Positions 50,760-61,332 of a stretch of DNA of 64,000 bases are shown in pieces. A program made the position numbers and the translations under genes. Source of the DNA: Xanthomonas euvesicatoria pv. euvesicatoria (lineage in GTDB: Bacteria > Pseudomonadota > Gammaproteobacteria > Xanthomonadales > Xanthomonadaceae). The stretch spans positions 49,422 to 113,421 of the forward strand of contig NZ_JAJIUJ010000053.1 of NCBI RefSeq assembly GCF_020880415.1. The letters are read 5' to 3'. The notes beneath the pieces were generated by a model, which worked only from the letters and a program-made list of their open reading frames with translations, did not search any database and was not told where the DNA came from. How positions within the stretch are numbered: the stretch's first letter is position 1; every line of letters begins with the position of its first letter.

Positions 50760-52124
50760 TTAACCGCGCGCAAGACCGCCGCGCGAGCCGCCCTTGAGGT
50801 TGGCCTTCTTCAGCAAGCTCTCATACTGGTGCGACATCAGATGCGCCTGAATCTGCGCAATGAAGTCCATCACTACGACCACTGCGATCAACAGCGAGGT
50901 GCCGCCGAAGTGGAACGAGGTGCCGAGCTGCGTGCGCATGATTTCCGGCAACAGGCACACGATCACCAGGTACAGCGAACCGGCCGCGGTCAGGCGCGTC
51001 AGCACGCCATCGACGTAGTCGGCGGTGGCCTTGCCAGGACGGATGCCCGGAATCAGCGCGCCCGACTTCTTGAGGTTGTCGGCGGTTTCCTGCGAGTTGA
51101 ACACCAGCGCAGTGTAGAAGAACGCAAAACCGATGATCAGCGCAGCGAAGACCAGCATGTGCACCGGCTCACCGGGCCCAAGCGCGTTGGCGATCTTCTG
51201 CAGCCAAGACCCCACCCCACCCGACGCCGCCTGGCCCGACCACATCGACAGCGTCGCCGGGAAAGCGAGGATGCTGGACGCAAAGATCGGCGGAATCACG
51301 CCGGCCATGTTGAGCTTGAGCGGCAGGAACGAGGTCTGGTTCATGTACGCATTGCGACCGCCCTGGCGGCGCGCGTAGTTGACCGTGATCCGGCGCTGCC
51401 CACGTTCGACAAATACGACGAACAGCGTGAACGCCAGGATCGTGATGACGATCAACAGCAGCGAAATGAAGCTCAGATTGCCTTCGCGGAAGGCTTCGAC
51501 CGTCTGGATGGCCGCCGACGGCAGGCCAGCCACGATGCCGGCAAAGATGATCAGCGATACGCCGTTACCGATGCCGCGCTCGGTGACCTGCTCGCCTACC
51601 CACATCAGGAAGATGGTGCCAGCGGTTAATGCGATCACCGCGGTGAGCACGAAGCCCATGCCCGGCGCATACACCACCGGAGCGCCACCGGGCGCGGTCT
51701 GGTTCTGCAGTGCCAGCGCGATACTGCCGCCCTGCACCACAGCCAGCAACACCGCACCGATGCGCGAATATTGGGTGATCTTGCGTCGACCCGACTCGCC
51801 TTCCTTCTGCATCGCCTTGAGGGCGGGAAAGATATGCGTGGCCAACTGGATCACGATCGACGCCGAGATGTACGGCATCACGTTCAACGCAAAAATACTG
51901 AAACGGTGCAGGGCGCCGCCCGAGAACATGTTGAACATGTCCACGATGCCGCCGCCCTGCGCCTGCATCAACGAAAGCATGGCATCGGGATTCACGCCCG
52001 GCACCGGCACATAGCAGCCGATGCGATAGACGATCAATGCCCCGAGGACGAACAGTAGCCGCTGGCGAAGTTCCGTGAACTTGCCGAGCCCGCCACCGAG
52101 GTTACCAATGCCAGCCTGCGCCAT
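50760..52124 (-). CDS. secY: Protein translocase subunit SecY
   Basis: The 454-residue channel-forming subunit of the Sec translocon, with ten membrane segments. Conserved parts: [16 protein letters not shown] in the first segments, [29 protein letters not shown]-like [15 protein letters not shown], and [21 protein letters not shown] in a cytoplasmic loop contacting the ribosome. The C-terminal tail is short and Gly-rich. It is the last gene of the spc operon, 7 bases after rplO. Confidence 0.98.
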   Translation of the reverse strand: MAQAGIGNLGGGLGKFTELRQRLLFVLGALIVYRIGCYVPVPGVNPDAMLSLMQAQGGGIVDMFNMFSGGALHRFSIFALNVMPYISASIVIQLATHIFPALKAMQKEGESGRRKITQYSRIGAVLLAVVQGGSIALALQNQTAPGGAPVVYAPGMGFVLTAVIALTAGTIFLMWVGEQVTERGIGNGVSLIIFAGIVAGLPSAAIQTVEAFREGNLSFISLLLIVITILAFTLFVVFVERGQRRITVNYARRQGGRNAYMNQTSFLPLKLNMAGVIPPIFASSILAFPATLSMWSGQAASGGVGSWLQKIANALGPGEPVHMLVFAALIIGFAFFYTALVFNSQETADNLKKSGALIPGIRPGKATADYVDGVLTRLTAAGSLYLVIVCLLPEIMRTQLGTSFHFGGTSLLIAVVVVMDFIAQIQAHLMSHQYESLLKKANLKGGSRGGLARG

Positions 52125-52131
52125 CTGCCGA

Positions 52132-52575
52132 TTACTCCTCTACGCTGCCGCCGGCAGCTTCGATTGCCGCCTTGGCGCCTGCGGTTGCCGCAACGCCCTT
52201 CAGCACGAACTTCTTGCTCAGCTCGCCCTTCAGCACGACCTTCGCCTTCTTGGCGCGGCTCGGGACCAGATTGGCCGCACGCAGCGCTGCGAAGTCGACA
52301 TCGCCGGCATCCAGCTTGTCCAGCTGGTAGGACAACACTTCTGCGGTATCGCGCGCCATCTTGGAGCGGAAACCGATCTTCGGCAGACGGCGCTGCATCG
52401 GGGTCTGGCCGCCTTCGAAGCCGGCCTTGATCTTGCCGCCACCCTTACGAGCGAACGAACCCTTGTGACCGCGACCAGCGGTCTTGCCGAGGCCCGAACC
52501 GATACCACGACCGACGCGGGTGCGCTCGGTACGGGCGCCGTCGGCCGGCTTGAGGTCATTAAGACGCAGAGTCAT
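52132..52575 (-). CDS. rplO: 50S ribosomal protein L15
   Basis: The 147-residue L15, an elongated 23S-binding protein. The N-terminal arm [29 protein letters not shown] is Gly/Lys/Arg-rich as in the family, and [22 protein letters not shown] follows. ATG at 52575 is used; the frame is open 5 codons upstream. It starts 4 bases after the rpmD stop. Confidence 0.97.
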   Translation of the reverse strand: MTLRLNDLKPADGARTERTRVGRGIGSGLGKTAGRGHKGSFARKGGGKIKAGFEGGQTPMQRRLPKIGFRSKMARDTAEVLSYQLDKLDAGDVDFAALRAANLVPSRAKKAKVVLKGELSKKFVLKGVAATAGAKAAIEAAGGSVEE

Positions 52576-52579
52576 GGGA

Positions 52580-52771
52580 TTACTCCTCAACCTTGACGAG
52601 GTAATGAACCGTATTGATCAGGCCACGCACCTGCGGGCTGTCCTTCAGTTCACGCACATCGTTCAGCTTATTCAGGCCCAACGCACGCACCGACAGGCGG
52701 TGACGCGACTGGGTTCCACGCAGGCCACGCACCAGGCGCACCTTCACGGTCTTGTTGGTGTCCTTAGCCAT
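52580..52771 (-). CDS. rpmD: 50S ribosomal protein L30
   Basis: The 63-residue short bacterial L30: [30 protein letters not shown] is the family core. The start ATG at 52771 overlaps the end of rpsE by 8 bases, suggesting coupled translation. L30 lies on the large subunit near the 5S rRNA region. Confidence 0.97.
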
Positions 52772-53306
52772 GGTTGAGCTCCTCCACCTTCTTGCCGCGC
52801 TTGGCCGCAACGCGTGCCGGCGACTGCACTTCCGACAGACCCTTCAGGGTCGCACGGACCAGGTTGATCGGATTACGCGAACCGACAGCCTTGGCCAGCA
52901 CGTTCTTGACGCCAACCGCTTCCAGCACAGCGCGCATGGCGCCGCCTGCGATGACGCCCGTACCTTCCGAAGCCGGCTGCATGTAGACGCGTGCTGCGCC
53001 ATGGCCGGACTTGACGGCATGCCACAAGGTGCCGTTGTTCAGATCGACAGTGGCCAGATTCTTGCGCGCCTGTTCCATCGACTTCTGGATGGCAACCGGC
53101 ACTTCGCGCGCCTTGCCGTAACCGAAACCGACCTTACCCAGACCATCGCCGACCACGGTCAGCGCGGTGAAGGTGAACTGGCGACCGCCCTTGACCGTCT
53201 TGCTGACGCGATTGACCGCGACCAGCTTTTCGATCATGCCATCGTCGACTTTCTCTTCGCGGTTACGGTCGCGATCACGACCCCGCGGTGCACGTTCTTC
53301 TGCCAT
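52764..53306 (-). CDS. rpsE: 30S ribosomal protein S5
   Basis: The 180-residue S5, with an N-terminal double-stranded RNA-binding domain ([22 protein letters not shown]) and a C-terminal domain ([21 protein letters not shown]); it affects decoding fidelity and mRNA unwinding. The first 20 residues are an Arg/Asp/Glu-rich extension. It follows rplR after an unusually wide gap of 159 bases. Confidence 0.97.
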
Positions 53307-53404
53307 CTTGATTCCTTGATTGATTGAGTATGTACGGCTCGAAGCCGCTTATGGTTGTGAAGTGAAGCGGTGTTCCCGGCACCGTTGCAAAAGAACGGGA
53401 CGGT

Positions 53405-53452
53405 CCGGCATCTCCCTGCCGGCGGTATCGCGAAGGTGGTCGATGACCACCT
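53405..53452 (-). other. Paired hairpins in the rplR-rpsE gap
   Basis: CCGGCA/TGCCGG (53405-53422) and AGGTGGTC-GAT-GACCACCT (53434-53452), the latter perfect. Neither has a clean U tract, though TTCTTTTGC follows further on the minus strand. Possible processing or attenuation elements in a 159-base gap that holds no gene. Confidence 0.45.
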
Positions 53453-53465
53453 CCGCAGCAGTGCT

Positions 53466-53825
53466 TTAGAACTGCAGGCCGCCTTCGCGCGCAGCGTCGG
53501 CAAGCGCCTTGATGCGGCCGTGGTAGCGGTAGCCCGAGCGGTCGAATGCGACCTTCTCGATGCCTGCAGCCTTGGCGCGCTCGGCGATCAGCTTGCCGAC
53601 CTTAGCGGCCGCATCGCTGTTCTTGCCGTTCTTCAAGCCATCCTTGACGTCGGCCTGCAGGGTATTCGCAGCAGCGATCACCTTGGAGCCGTCGGCAGTG
53701 AAGACCTGCGCATACAGATGTTGACCGGTGCGCAGCACCGACAGACGGGCAACGCCGAGCTCACGGATGTGCGCACGGGTGGACTTGGCGCGACGCAGAC
53801 GGGCGATGTTCTTGTTGATGCTCAT
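53466..53825 (-). CDS. rplR: 50S ribosomal protein L18
   Basis: The 119-residue L18, which binds 5S rRNA with L5. [35 protein letters not shown] and the C-terminal [26 protein letters not shown] are family features. ATG at 53825 is used; the frame continues 43 codons upstream into the intergenic region. It follows rplF after a 91-base gap containing a hairpin. Confidence 0.97.
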
Positions 53826-53876
53826 GATATTTATCCTACGAAAGCTGAAGGAAAACAGGCTTGTACATTGAAAAGT

Positions 53877-53894
53877 CCGGCCATTGATGGCCGG
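53877..53894 (-). terminator. Terminator-like hairpin between rplF and rplR
   Basis: CCGGCCA-TTGA-TGGCCGG, a perfect stem; on the minus strand it is followed by ACTTTTC. Probably partial termination or processing inside the spc operon, 22 bases after the rplF stop. Confidence 0.5.
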
Positions 53895-53916
53895 GCTCCT
53901 CGCAGAGGGACCTGCC

Positions 53917-54444
53917 TTACGCCTTCTTGGCTTCCTTGCGAATGATGACTTCATCGGCGTACTTCACACCCTTGCCCTTGTAGGGCTCCGGCGGACGGAA
54001 GCCGCGAATCTTGGCGGCAACTTCGCCGACGCGCTGCTTGTCGGCGCCCTGGACCACAATTTCGGTCTGGGTAGGAGTCGACAGCGTGATGCCTTCCGGC
54101 GCCACGAACACCAGCGGGTGCGAGAAACCGAGCGCCAGGCTCAGGTCCTTGCCCTGCATGGCAGCACGGTAACCGACGCCGACCAGCTCGAGCTTGCGCT
54201 CGAAGCCCTCGGAGACGCCCTTGACCATGTTGGCCAGGATGGCGCGCACGGTGCCGGTGAGGGCGATCTGCGACGGATCGTTAGCCGACAGCGTGGCAAC
54301 GTCGCCATCGATGGCGATTTCGACACCAGCCGGCTTGGGCAGGGTCAACGTGCCCTTCGGGCCCTTGACGCTGACCAGCTCAGGCTGGACCTTGAGTTCA
54401 ACACCCTTCGGGAGGGAGACAGGCTTCTTGGCTACACGGGACAT
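53917..54444 (-). CDS. rplF: 50S ribosomal protein L6
   Basis: The 175-residue L6, with two similar domains near the factor-binding site of the large subunit. [19 protein letters not shown] at the start and the C-terminal [33 protein letters not shown] motif are diagnostic. It starts 15 bases after rpsH. Confidence 0.98.
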
Positions 54445-54459
54445 GTTCGATTCCTTCCC

Positions 54460-54858
54460 TTAGGCCACGAAGCACAGAACTTCACCACCAACGCCGGCTT
54501 CGCGAGCCTGCGCATCGGTCATGATGCCCTTCGACGTGGAGATGATGGCGATACCCAGGCCACCGAGGACCTTGGGCAGCTCGGTCTTGCCGCGGTACTG
54601 TCGCAGACCCGAGCGCGAAAAACGCTTCAGGGTCTCGATGACCGGGCGGCCTTCGAAATACTTCAGCACGATTTCCAGTTCCGCCTTGTTGTTTTCGGTC
54701 TGGGTCACGCGCAGGTCGGTGATGTAACCCTCGTCCTTCAGGACCTGGGCGATCGCAACCTTAATCTTGGACGACGGCAATTTCACCGTCTGCTTACCAA
54801 CCGCGGCCGCATTCTTGATGCGAACCAGCAGGTCGGCGATGGGATCAGTCATGCTCAT
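54460..54858 (-). CDS. rpsH: 30S ribosomal protein S8
   Basis: The 132-residue S8, a central-domain 16S-binding protein; in enterobacteria it also represses spc-operon translation by binding near rplE. Features: [15 protein letters not shown], and the C-terminal [33 protein letters not shown]. Two starts, ATG 54858 and 54852, are two codons apart; the frame is open 42 codons upstream. A 205-base gap with a terminator-like hairpin separates it from rpsN. Confidence 0.97.
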   Translation of the reverse strand: MSMTDPIADLLVRIKNAAAVGKQTVKLPSSKIKVAIAQVLKDEGYITDLRVTQTENNKAELEIVLKYFEGRPVIETLKRFSRSGLRQYRGKTELPKVLGGLGIAIISTSKGIMTDAQAREAGVGGEVLCFVA

Positions 54859-54981
54859 GTGAGTACCTTTGAGTGCACCGATATCCGCTTTCGCGAAAAT
54901 CTTGTGTTTTCCTGGGGACGGGCCAGGACCCTTGACGCCATGCCAAGCCCGAACGGGCAAGACAGAAGCGGAAGTATACGA

Positions 54982-55009
54982 CAAAAGAGCCCGACTTGCG
55001 TCGGACTCT
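54982..55009 (-). terminator. Terminator-like hairpin between rpsN and rpsH
   Basis: AGAGCCCGAC (54986-54995) pairs with GTCGGACTCT (55000-55009) with one wobble; on the minus strand TTTTGT follows. A second stem, CCGGCCG/CGGCCGG, lies near 55037-55055. A lone TATACT (54978-54973) just downstream could be the -10 of an internal promoter, though no -35 is evident. Confidence 0.6.
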
Positions 55010-55063
55010 CTTGTTGAACAGAACCATCCTGTTCAAATCCGGCCGCGAACGGCCGGAATGCTG

Positions 55064-55369
55064 TTACCAGCTCGCCTTACGCAGGCCCGGAACGTCGCCG
55101 TTCATCGTGGCCTTGCGCAGCATGTTGCGACCCAGACCGAACTTGCGGTAGACACCGCGCGGACGACCGGACAGCTCGCAACGGTTGCGATAGCGGCTCG
55201 GCGACGAATCGCGCGGCAGCTTCTGCAACTTGGTCGACGCTTCGATCTTCTCTTCGTAGGACGCATCCTGACTGGAGAGGATCTTCTTCAGCGCATCACG
55301 CTTGCCGGCGAATTTCTTCGCCAGCTTTGCACGCTTGATGTCGCGGTGGATCATGGAGGTCTTTGCCAT
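55064..55369 (-). CDS. rpsN: 30S ribosomal protein S14
   Basis: The 101-residue long form of S14, without the zinc-binding CxxC pairs of the short form. Family core: [41 protein letters not shown]. It sits in the head of the small subunit near S3 and S10. It starts 18 bases after rplE. Confidence 0.98.
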
Positions 55370-55387
55370 TTCGGATGTCCTCGACGG

Positions 55388-55930
55388 TCAGTTACGGAAC
55401 GGGAACTTGAACGCTGCCAGCAGCGCCTTCGCTTCCGCATCCGTCTTGGCGGTGGTGGTGATGGCGATATCCATACCGCGAATCGCGTCGACGGCGTCGA
55501 AGTCGATTTCCGGGAAGATGATCTGTTCCTTCACACCCATGTTGAAGTTGCCACGACCGTCGAAGGAGCGACCGGACACACCACGGAAGTCGCGCACGCG
55601 CGGCAACGAGATGTTGATCAGGCGATCCAGGAACTCGTACATCTTGGCGCGACGCAAGGTGGTCTTGCAGCCGATCGGCCAACCGTCACGGATCTTGAAG
55701 GATGCGACCGAAACGCGCGACTTGGTGACCACCGGCTTTTGACCGGAGATCTTGGCCATGTCGGCGACCGCATTTTCCAGGATCTTCTTGTTGGTAGCGG
55801 CTTCGCCCACGCCCATGTTGAGCGTGACCTTGACCAGCTTCGGCACTTCCATCGGATTGGTGTAGCCGAATTCCTTCATCAGGGCCGGCACCACGTTTTC
55901 CTTGTAAAACTTTTCGAGACGAGTGTTCAT
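55388..55930 (-). CDS. rplE: 50S ribosomal protein L5
   Basis: The 180-residue L5, which binds 5S rRNA and contacts P-site tRNA and S13 at a subunit bridge. Visible: [55 protein letters not shown] and the C-terminal [35 protein letters not shown]. It follows rplX by 11 bases. Confidence 0.98.
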   Translation of the reverse strand: MNTRLEKFYKENVVPALMKEFGYTNPMEVPKLVKVTLNMGVGEAATNKKILENAVADMAKISGQKPVVTKSRVSVASFKIRDGWPIGCKTTLRRAKMYEFLDRLINISLPRVRDFRGVSGRSFDGRGNFNMGVKEQIIFPEIDFDAVDAIRGMDIAITTTAKTDAEAKALLAAFKFPFRN

Positions 55931-55941
55931 GATCTCATTCC

Positions 55942-56259
55942 TCAGGCGTCGAGCGCCTCACCGCTGGAGCGGAACACACGCAGTTTGCGTCCATCCTCCA
56001 GCACCTTGAAGCCAACGCGCTCGCCCTTGCCCGTTGCCGGGTTGACGATATTGACGTTGGAGATATGGATCGACGCTTCACGCTCGACCACGCCGCCGGC
56101 AACGCCTGCCTGCGGGTTCGGCTTGGTGTGGCGCTTGATGACGTTGGCGTTGGAGACGATCACGCGATCGCCCTCCACACGCACCACTTCACCCTGCTTA
56201 CCCTTGTCCTTGCCGGTGTTAATGACGACCTGGTCGCCCTTCTTGATACGGTTAGCCAT
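55942..56259 (-). CDS. rplX: 50S ribosomal protein L24
   Basis: The 105-residue L24, one of the assembly initiators of the large subunit. A KOW motif begins [23 protein letters not shown] at the N terminus, followed by the conserved [24 protein letters not shown]. It follows rplN by 15 bases. Confidence 0.98.
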
Positions 56260-56274
56260 GTATATGTCCTCCGC

Positions 56275-56643
56275 TCACAGCACTTCGGGAGCGAGCGAGA
56301 CGATCTTCATGAACTTCTCGGAACGCAGCTCGCGCGTCACCGGCCCGAAGATGCGGGTCCCGATCGGCTCCTGCTTATTGTTCAACAGCACAGCGGCGTT
56401 GCCATCGAAGCGGATCAGCGAACCGTCGGGACGGCGCACACCCTTGCGGGTACGCACCACGACGGCGTCGTAGACTTCGCCCTTCTTGACCTTGCCACGC
56501 GGAATGGCGTCCTTGACGGTCACCTTGATGATGTCGCCAATGTGTGCGTAACGGCGCTTGGAGCCGCCCAGCACCTTGATGCACATCACTTCCTTGGCAC
56601 CCGAATTGTCGGCGACATCGAGGTAGCTCTGCATCTGGATCAT
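56275..56643 (-). CDS. rplN: 50S ribosomal protein L14
   Basis: The 122-residue L14, at the subunit interface. [27 protein letters not shown] and the C-terminal [27 protein letters not shown] are diagnostic. In E. coli it is the first gene of the spc operon; here the gap to rpsQ is only 14 bases with no promoter seen, so S10 and spc may be continuous. Confidence 0.98.
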
Positions 56644-56657
56644 GATTCAGATCTCCC

Positions 56658-56927
56658 TTATTCGGCCGAACGGGTGACGATTTCCACCACCCGCCAGTTC
56701 TTGGTCTTGGACATCGGAGCAATCTCGGTCACACGCACGACGTCGCCTTCGTTGCAGGCATTGTCGGCGTCGTGTGCGTGCAGCTTGGTCGAGCGCTTGA
56801 TGTACTTGCCGTACAGCGCATGCTTGACCTGGCGCTCCACCAACACGGTGACCGTCTTGTCCATCTTGTTGCTGACGACACGGCCTTCGACCGTGCGCAG
56901 CGTTTGCTTTTCGTTATTGTCGCTCAT
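56658..56927 (-). CDS. rpsQ: 30S ribosomal protein S17
   Basis: The 89-residue S17, a primary 16S-binding protein of the 5' domain. Core: [52 protein letters not shown]. It follows rpmC by 11 bases and ends the S10 block. Confidence 0.98.
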
Positions 56928-56938
56928 CGCGGCCGTCC

Positions 56939-57124
56939 TTACTTGGTGCTGCCGAGCAGGTGCTTGACGCGAGCAATCTCGCGGCGCACCCGGCGGGTTT
57001 CGTGGGTCTTCGGCAGCTGGCCGGTGACCTGCTGCATACGGAGCGAGAACTGCTCCTTACGCAGATCGGTCAGGTGGGCCTTCAATTCGTCAGCCGACTT
57101 CTCGCGGAGTTGTTTGATATCCAT
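56939..57124 (-). CDS. rpmC: 50S ribosomal protein L29
   Basis: The 61-residue L29, near the tunnel exit and part of the docking area for SRP and trigger factor. [31 protein letters not shown] is the family helix pair. The start overlaps the rplP stop by one base (TGATG), implying coupled translation. Confidence 0.97.
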
Positions 57125-57537
57125 CAGCGCACCGTCCGGGTCACGAAAGTGGTGGTCACCGAGAGCTTGGCAGCGGCAAGGCGAAACGCCTCACGTGCGG
57201 TCTCTTCGGGGATTCCCTCGATTTCATAGATCATGCGGCCCGGCTGAATCTGCGCGACCCAGTACTCCACGTTGCCCTTACCGGAGCCCATGCGGACTTC
57301 GATCGGCTTCTTGGTGATCGGCTTGTCGGGGAACACACGGATCCACATCTTGCCGCCCTTCTTGACGTGGCGGCTGATCGTGCGGCGTGCTGCTTCGATC
57401 TGGCGTGCGGTCAGCTGACCGTGCGCCGTGGCCTTGAGGCCGTACTCGCCGAAGCTGACGGCGTTTCCGCTCCATGCCAGGCCGTCGTTACGGCCCTTGT
57501 GCATCTTGCGATATTTGGTTCGCTTGGGTTGCAACAT
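57124..57537 (-). CDS. rplP: 50S ribosomal protein L16
   Basis: The 137-residue L16, near the A-site and needed for peptidyl transfer. [25 protein letters not shown] at the start; [44 protein letters not shown] is the core, including the Arg in RMGSGKG that is hydroxylated in E. coli. It starts 5 bases after rpsC. Confidence 0.98.
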
Positions 57538-57542
57538 TGCCG

Positions 57543-58277
57543 TTACCTCGCTTCACGAGCCGGGCGCGACGGGCGGTCACCACGGTCGCCGCGATCGTTA
57601 CGATCGTTGCGCGGGCTGTCGTCCTGCTTTTCCTGGCCAACCTGAGAGAAGTCGAAGACTTCGCCCTTATAGATCCAGACCTTGATGCCGATGATGCCGT
57701 ACGTCGTGGACGCCTCGGCAAAACCGTAATCAATGTCGGCACGTAGCGTGTGCAGCGGCACGCGGCCTTCGCGGTACCACTCCGAACGGGCAATTTCTGC
57801 ACCGTTGAGGCGGCCAGCCACATTGACCTTGATGCCCAAGGCACCCAGGCGCATCGCGTTACCGACCGAGCGCTTCATTGCACGGCGGAACATGATGCGA
57901 CGCTCAAGCTGCTGCGCGATCGACTCGGCGACCAGCTGCGCATCCAGCTCCGGCTTGCGCACTTCGGTGACGTTGATGTGCGCCGGAACGCCCATCAGCT
58001 GGCTCACTTCCTTGCGCAGCTTTTCGATGTCCTCGCCACGCTTGCCGATCACCACACCCGGACGGGCGGTGTGAATGGTCACGCGGGCGGTTTTGGCAGG
58101 GCGCTCGATCAAGATCTTGCTGACACCTGCCTGCGCGAGCTTCTTGCGCAGCATTTCACGCACTTTCAGGTCGGCTGCCAGATAGGAGGCGAACTCGGCC
58201 TTGTTTGCGTACCACTTGGAATTCCAGTCCTTGGCGATGCCCAGGCGGATTCCAGTCGGATGAACTTTATGACCCAT
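57543..58277 (-). CDS. rpsC: 30S ribosomal protein S3
   Basis: The 244-residue S3 in the head of the small subunit, lining the mRNA entry with S4 and S5. KH domain around [22 protein letters not shown]; the C-terminal domain contains [30 protein letters not shown]. The C terminus is extended by an Asp/Arg-rich tail with [26 protein letters not shown] repeats. It follows rplV by 17 bases. Confidence 0.98.
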   Translation of the reverse strand: MGHKVHPTGIRLGIAKDWNSKWYANKAEFASYLAADLKVREMLRKKLAQAGVSKILIERPAKTARVTIHTARPGVVIGKRGEDIEKLRKEVSQLMGVPAHINVTEVRKPELDAQLVAESIAQQLERRIMFRRAMKRSVGNAMRLGALGIKVNVAGRLNGAEIARSEWYREGRVPLHTLRADIDYGFAEASTTYGIIGIKVWIYKGEVFDFSQVGQEKQDDSPRNDRNDRGDRGDRPSRPAREAR

Positions 58278-58294
58278 GGTCTTTTCCTTTCCGC

Positions 58295-58630
58295 TTACTT
58301 GGCGGCGCCCACAACCACAGTGATGTGGCTGGTGCGCTTGAGGATGCGGGTACCGCGGCCTTTCGCCCGCGCCATGAAACGCTTCAGGGAGGGACCTTCA
58401 TCAACCATGATGGTCTTGACCTTCAGCTCGTCGACATCCGCGCCCTGATTGTTCTCGGCATTGGCGATCGCCGACTCCACCACCTTTTTGATCAGGTGTG
58501 CAGCCTTCTTGTCCGAGAACTTCAGCAGATTGACCGCACGTTCGGCGGACAAACCACGCACCTGGTCAGCGACCAGGCGGGCCTTCTGCGGGGAGATGCG
58601 CGCGGTGCGCAGGATTGCTTTCGCTTCCAT
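58295..58630 (-). CDS. rplV: 50S ribosomal protein L22
   Basis: The 111-residue L22, whose beta-hairpin lines the polypeptide tunnel. [22 protein letters not shown] and [29 protein letters not shown] are conserved. The message offers ATG-ACG-ATG; the second ATG (58630) is chosen because AGGAG is 8 bases before it, while the first is only 2 bases from it. It follows rpsS by 12 bases. Confidence 0.97.
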
Positions 58631-58642
58631 CGTCATCTCTCC

Positions 58643-58912
58643 TTACCTGCCCGACTTCTTGTCGCCACCGTGACCCTTGAAGGTCCGGGTGACGGCAAAT
58701 TCGCCGAGCTTGTGGCCGACCATATTCTCGTTGACGAGCACCGGAATGTGGTTCTTGCCGTTATGCACGGCGATGGTGATGCCTACCATTTCAGGCAGGA
58801 TCATCGAACGGCGCGACCAGGTCTTGATCGGCTTCTTGCTACCCGCAGCGGACTCCACCTTCTTTGCAAGGTGGTGATCGACGAACGGGCCCTTCTTAAG
58901 TGAACGTGCCAT
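58643..58912 (-). CDS. rpsS: 30S ribosomal protein S19
   Basis: The 89-residue S19 in the head of the small subunit, forming a bridge with L5 and S13. [20 protein letters not shown] and [41 protein letters not shown] are typical. It starts 6 bases after rplB. Confidence 0.98.
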
Positions 58913-58918
58913 GGTCGA

Positions 58919-59746
58919 TTAGCCCCTACGATCGCGGACGATGAACTGCTGGGTGCGCTTGTTCTTGCGCGTCTTGTAACCCTTGGTCGGAACACCCCAC
59001 GGGGTGACCGGATGCGGATTACCCTGACCAGCCTTCGCTTCACCACCACCGTGCGGGTGATCGACCGGGTTCATGGCCGCACCGCGAACGGTCGGACGAA
59101 CACCGCGCCAACGCTTGGCGCCGGCCTTGCCCAGCTTCTCAAGGTTGTGCTCGTCGTTGCCGACTTCGCCGATAGTGGCGCGGCACTCGACCGGCACCTT
59201 GCGCATTTCGCCCGAGCGCAGACGCAGCGTGGCATAGATGCCTTCGCGAGCGACCAGCTGGACGGCTGCACCGGCGGCACGTGCGATCTGAGCGCCCTTA
59301 CCCGGCTTCAGCTCGATACCGTGAACCGTCGTACCGACCGGGATGTTGCGCAGCGGCAGCGTATTGCCGGTCTTGATCGGTGCGTTGGCACCGGCAATGA
59401 CCTGGTCGCCGGCCTTCAGGCCCTTGGGGGCGATGATGTAGCGGCGCTCGCCGTCGACGTAGCACAGCAGGGCGATATGAGCGGTACGGTTCGGATCGTA
59501 TTCGATCCGCTCCACACGCGCCGGAATGCCTTCCTTGTTGCGCTTGAAGTCGATGATGCGGTAGTGCTGCTTGTGGCCACCACCGACGTGACGCACGGTG
59601 ATGCGGCCGTGGTGGTTACGACCACCGGACTTGCTCTGCGAGTCGAGCAGCGCCGCGTGCGGTGCGCCCTTGTGCAGATCGGGAGTAACCACGCGCACGG
59701 CGGAACGACGGCCGGGAGAGGTGGGTTTGAACTTCATCAATGGCAT
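58919..59746 (-). CDS. rplB: 50S ribosomal protein L2
   Basis: The 275-residue L2, a large-subunit protein close to the peptidyl transferase centre. [30 protein letters not shown] at the start, [16 protein letters not shown] [23 protein letters not shown], and the [23 protein letters not shown] region with the critical His. It follows rplW by 10 bases. Confidence 0.98.
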
Positions 59747-59756
59747 GGGATGGACC

Positions 59757-60056
59757 TCAGGCCTTGGCCGTTACGTCGATGGACTGACCATCAACCAGGC
59801 GGACGTACGCCTTCCGCCAATTGCCACGGTTGCCAGCACGGTTACGGAAGGACTTGCTCTTGCCCTTGACGTTGACCACGTTGACTGCCTTGACCTTGAC
59901 GTCGAACAGCTGCTCAACCGCGGCCTTTACATCGGCCTTGGTGGCTTCGTTCGAAACTTCGAAGACATACTGGTTGGAGATTTCCTGCAGGCGCGCGGTC
60001 TTTTCGGAGACTCGCGGAGCACGCAGCACGCTGAAGATTTTTTCGTTGCTGCTCAT
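59757..60056 (-). CDS. rplW: 50S ribosomal protein L23
   Basis: The 99-residue L23 at the tunnel exit, the docking site for trigger factor and [63 protein letters not shown] is the family core. ATG at 60056 overlaps the rplD stop by 4 bases (ATGA), so it is coupled; a GTG three codons upstream is unlikely. Confidence 0.97.
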
Positions 60057-60658
60057 GCCAGCCACTCCTCGACCTTCTTGACCGCATCGGCGGTGATCAC
60101 GACCGTATCGGCCCCGACCAGAGCGACCGGATCCAGACCCTGCACGTCACGCACCTGCACATACGGCAGATTGCGAGCGGACAGATACAGGTGCTCGGAA
60201 GCCTCTTCGGTAACGATCAGCGGGCGCTTGCCCACTTCCAGCCCCTTGAGCTTTTCGATCAAGCCCTTGGTCTTGGTCGCTTCGAGGTCGAACGCGTCGA
60301 CGATCATCAGACGACCCTGACGGTTCAGCTCGGAGAAGATCGCGCAGATGGCCGCACGGTACATCTTGCGGTTGACCTTCTGCTCGAAGCTGCGCGGCTT
60401 GGCCGCGAAGGTCACGCCACCGCCGACGAAGATCGGAGCCGTCAGCGCGCCATGACGCGCACCGCCGCCCTTCTGCTTTTTCGACTTCTTGGTCGTGCCC
60501 GCAACTTCCGAACGCGTCTTCTGTGCCTTGGTACCGGCGCGACCGGCATTGCGATAAGCGACAACGACCTGGTGAACCAGATCTTCGCTGAATTCGCGAC
60601 CGAACACGGCATCGGAGACCGAGACCTTGTTGTTGCTACCCGTGATAACGAGTTCCAT
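60053..60658 (-). CDS. rplD: 50S ribosomal protein L4
   Basis: The 201-residue L4, with a tunnel-lining loop; in E. coli it also represses its own operon through the S10 leader. Features: [50 protein letters not shown]. As in rplV, ATG-ACG-ATG offers two starts, and the second (60658) has the better AGGAG spacing. It follows rplC by 12 bases. Confidence 0.97.
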
Positions 60659-60670
60659 CGTCATCTCTCC

Positions 60671-61321
60671 TTATGCCTTGCTCGCCGGACGGACGATCAC
60701 ATCGCCACCAGCTGCGCCAGGCACGGCGCCGCGGATAGCAATCAGACCACGCTCGACGTCGACCTTGACCACTTCCAGGTTCTGCGTGCTTTGCTGCACT
60801 GCGCCCATGTGGCCCGACATCTTCTTGCCCGGGAAAACGCGACCCGGGGTCTGGCGCTGACCCAGCGAACCCGGCGCGCGATGCGACAGCGAGTTACCGT
60901 GGGTTGCATCGCCCATACGGAAGTTGTAGCGCTTGATGGTGCCCTGGAAACCCTTACCCTTGGTGACGCCCTGGACGTCGACCTTCTGGCCGACCTCGAA
61001 GATGTCCGCCTTGATTTCGCCACCGACGGCGAAATCGCCGAGCTGGGCATCTTCAACACGGAATTCCCACAGGCCGCGACCCGCTTCCACCTTCGCCTTG
61101 GCGAAGTGGCCTGCAGCCGGCTTGTTGACCAGCGCGGCACGACGGGCGCCAACGGTGACCTGCACGGCGCTGTAGCCGTCAACTTCGACGGTCTTGATCT
61201 GCGCGATGCGGTTCGGAGTTGCTTCGATCAGCGTGACCGGTACCGAGCGGCCGTCTTCAGTGAAGACGCGGCTCATACCAGCCTTGCGGCCCACGAAGCC
61301 CAACGAATATTTCTTCGTCAT
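60671..61321 (-). CDS. rplC: 50S ribosomal protein L3
   Basis: The 216-residue L3, an early assembly protein near the peptidyl transferase centre. [29 protein letters not shown] at the start and the long loop [55 protein letters not shown] are diagnostic; the Gln of GSLGQRQ is the one methylated in E. coli L3. It follows rpsJ by 11 bases. Confidence 0.98.
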
Positions 61322-61332
61322 GGTCGTAGTCC

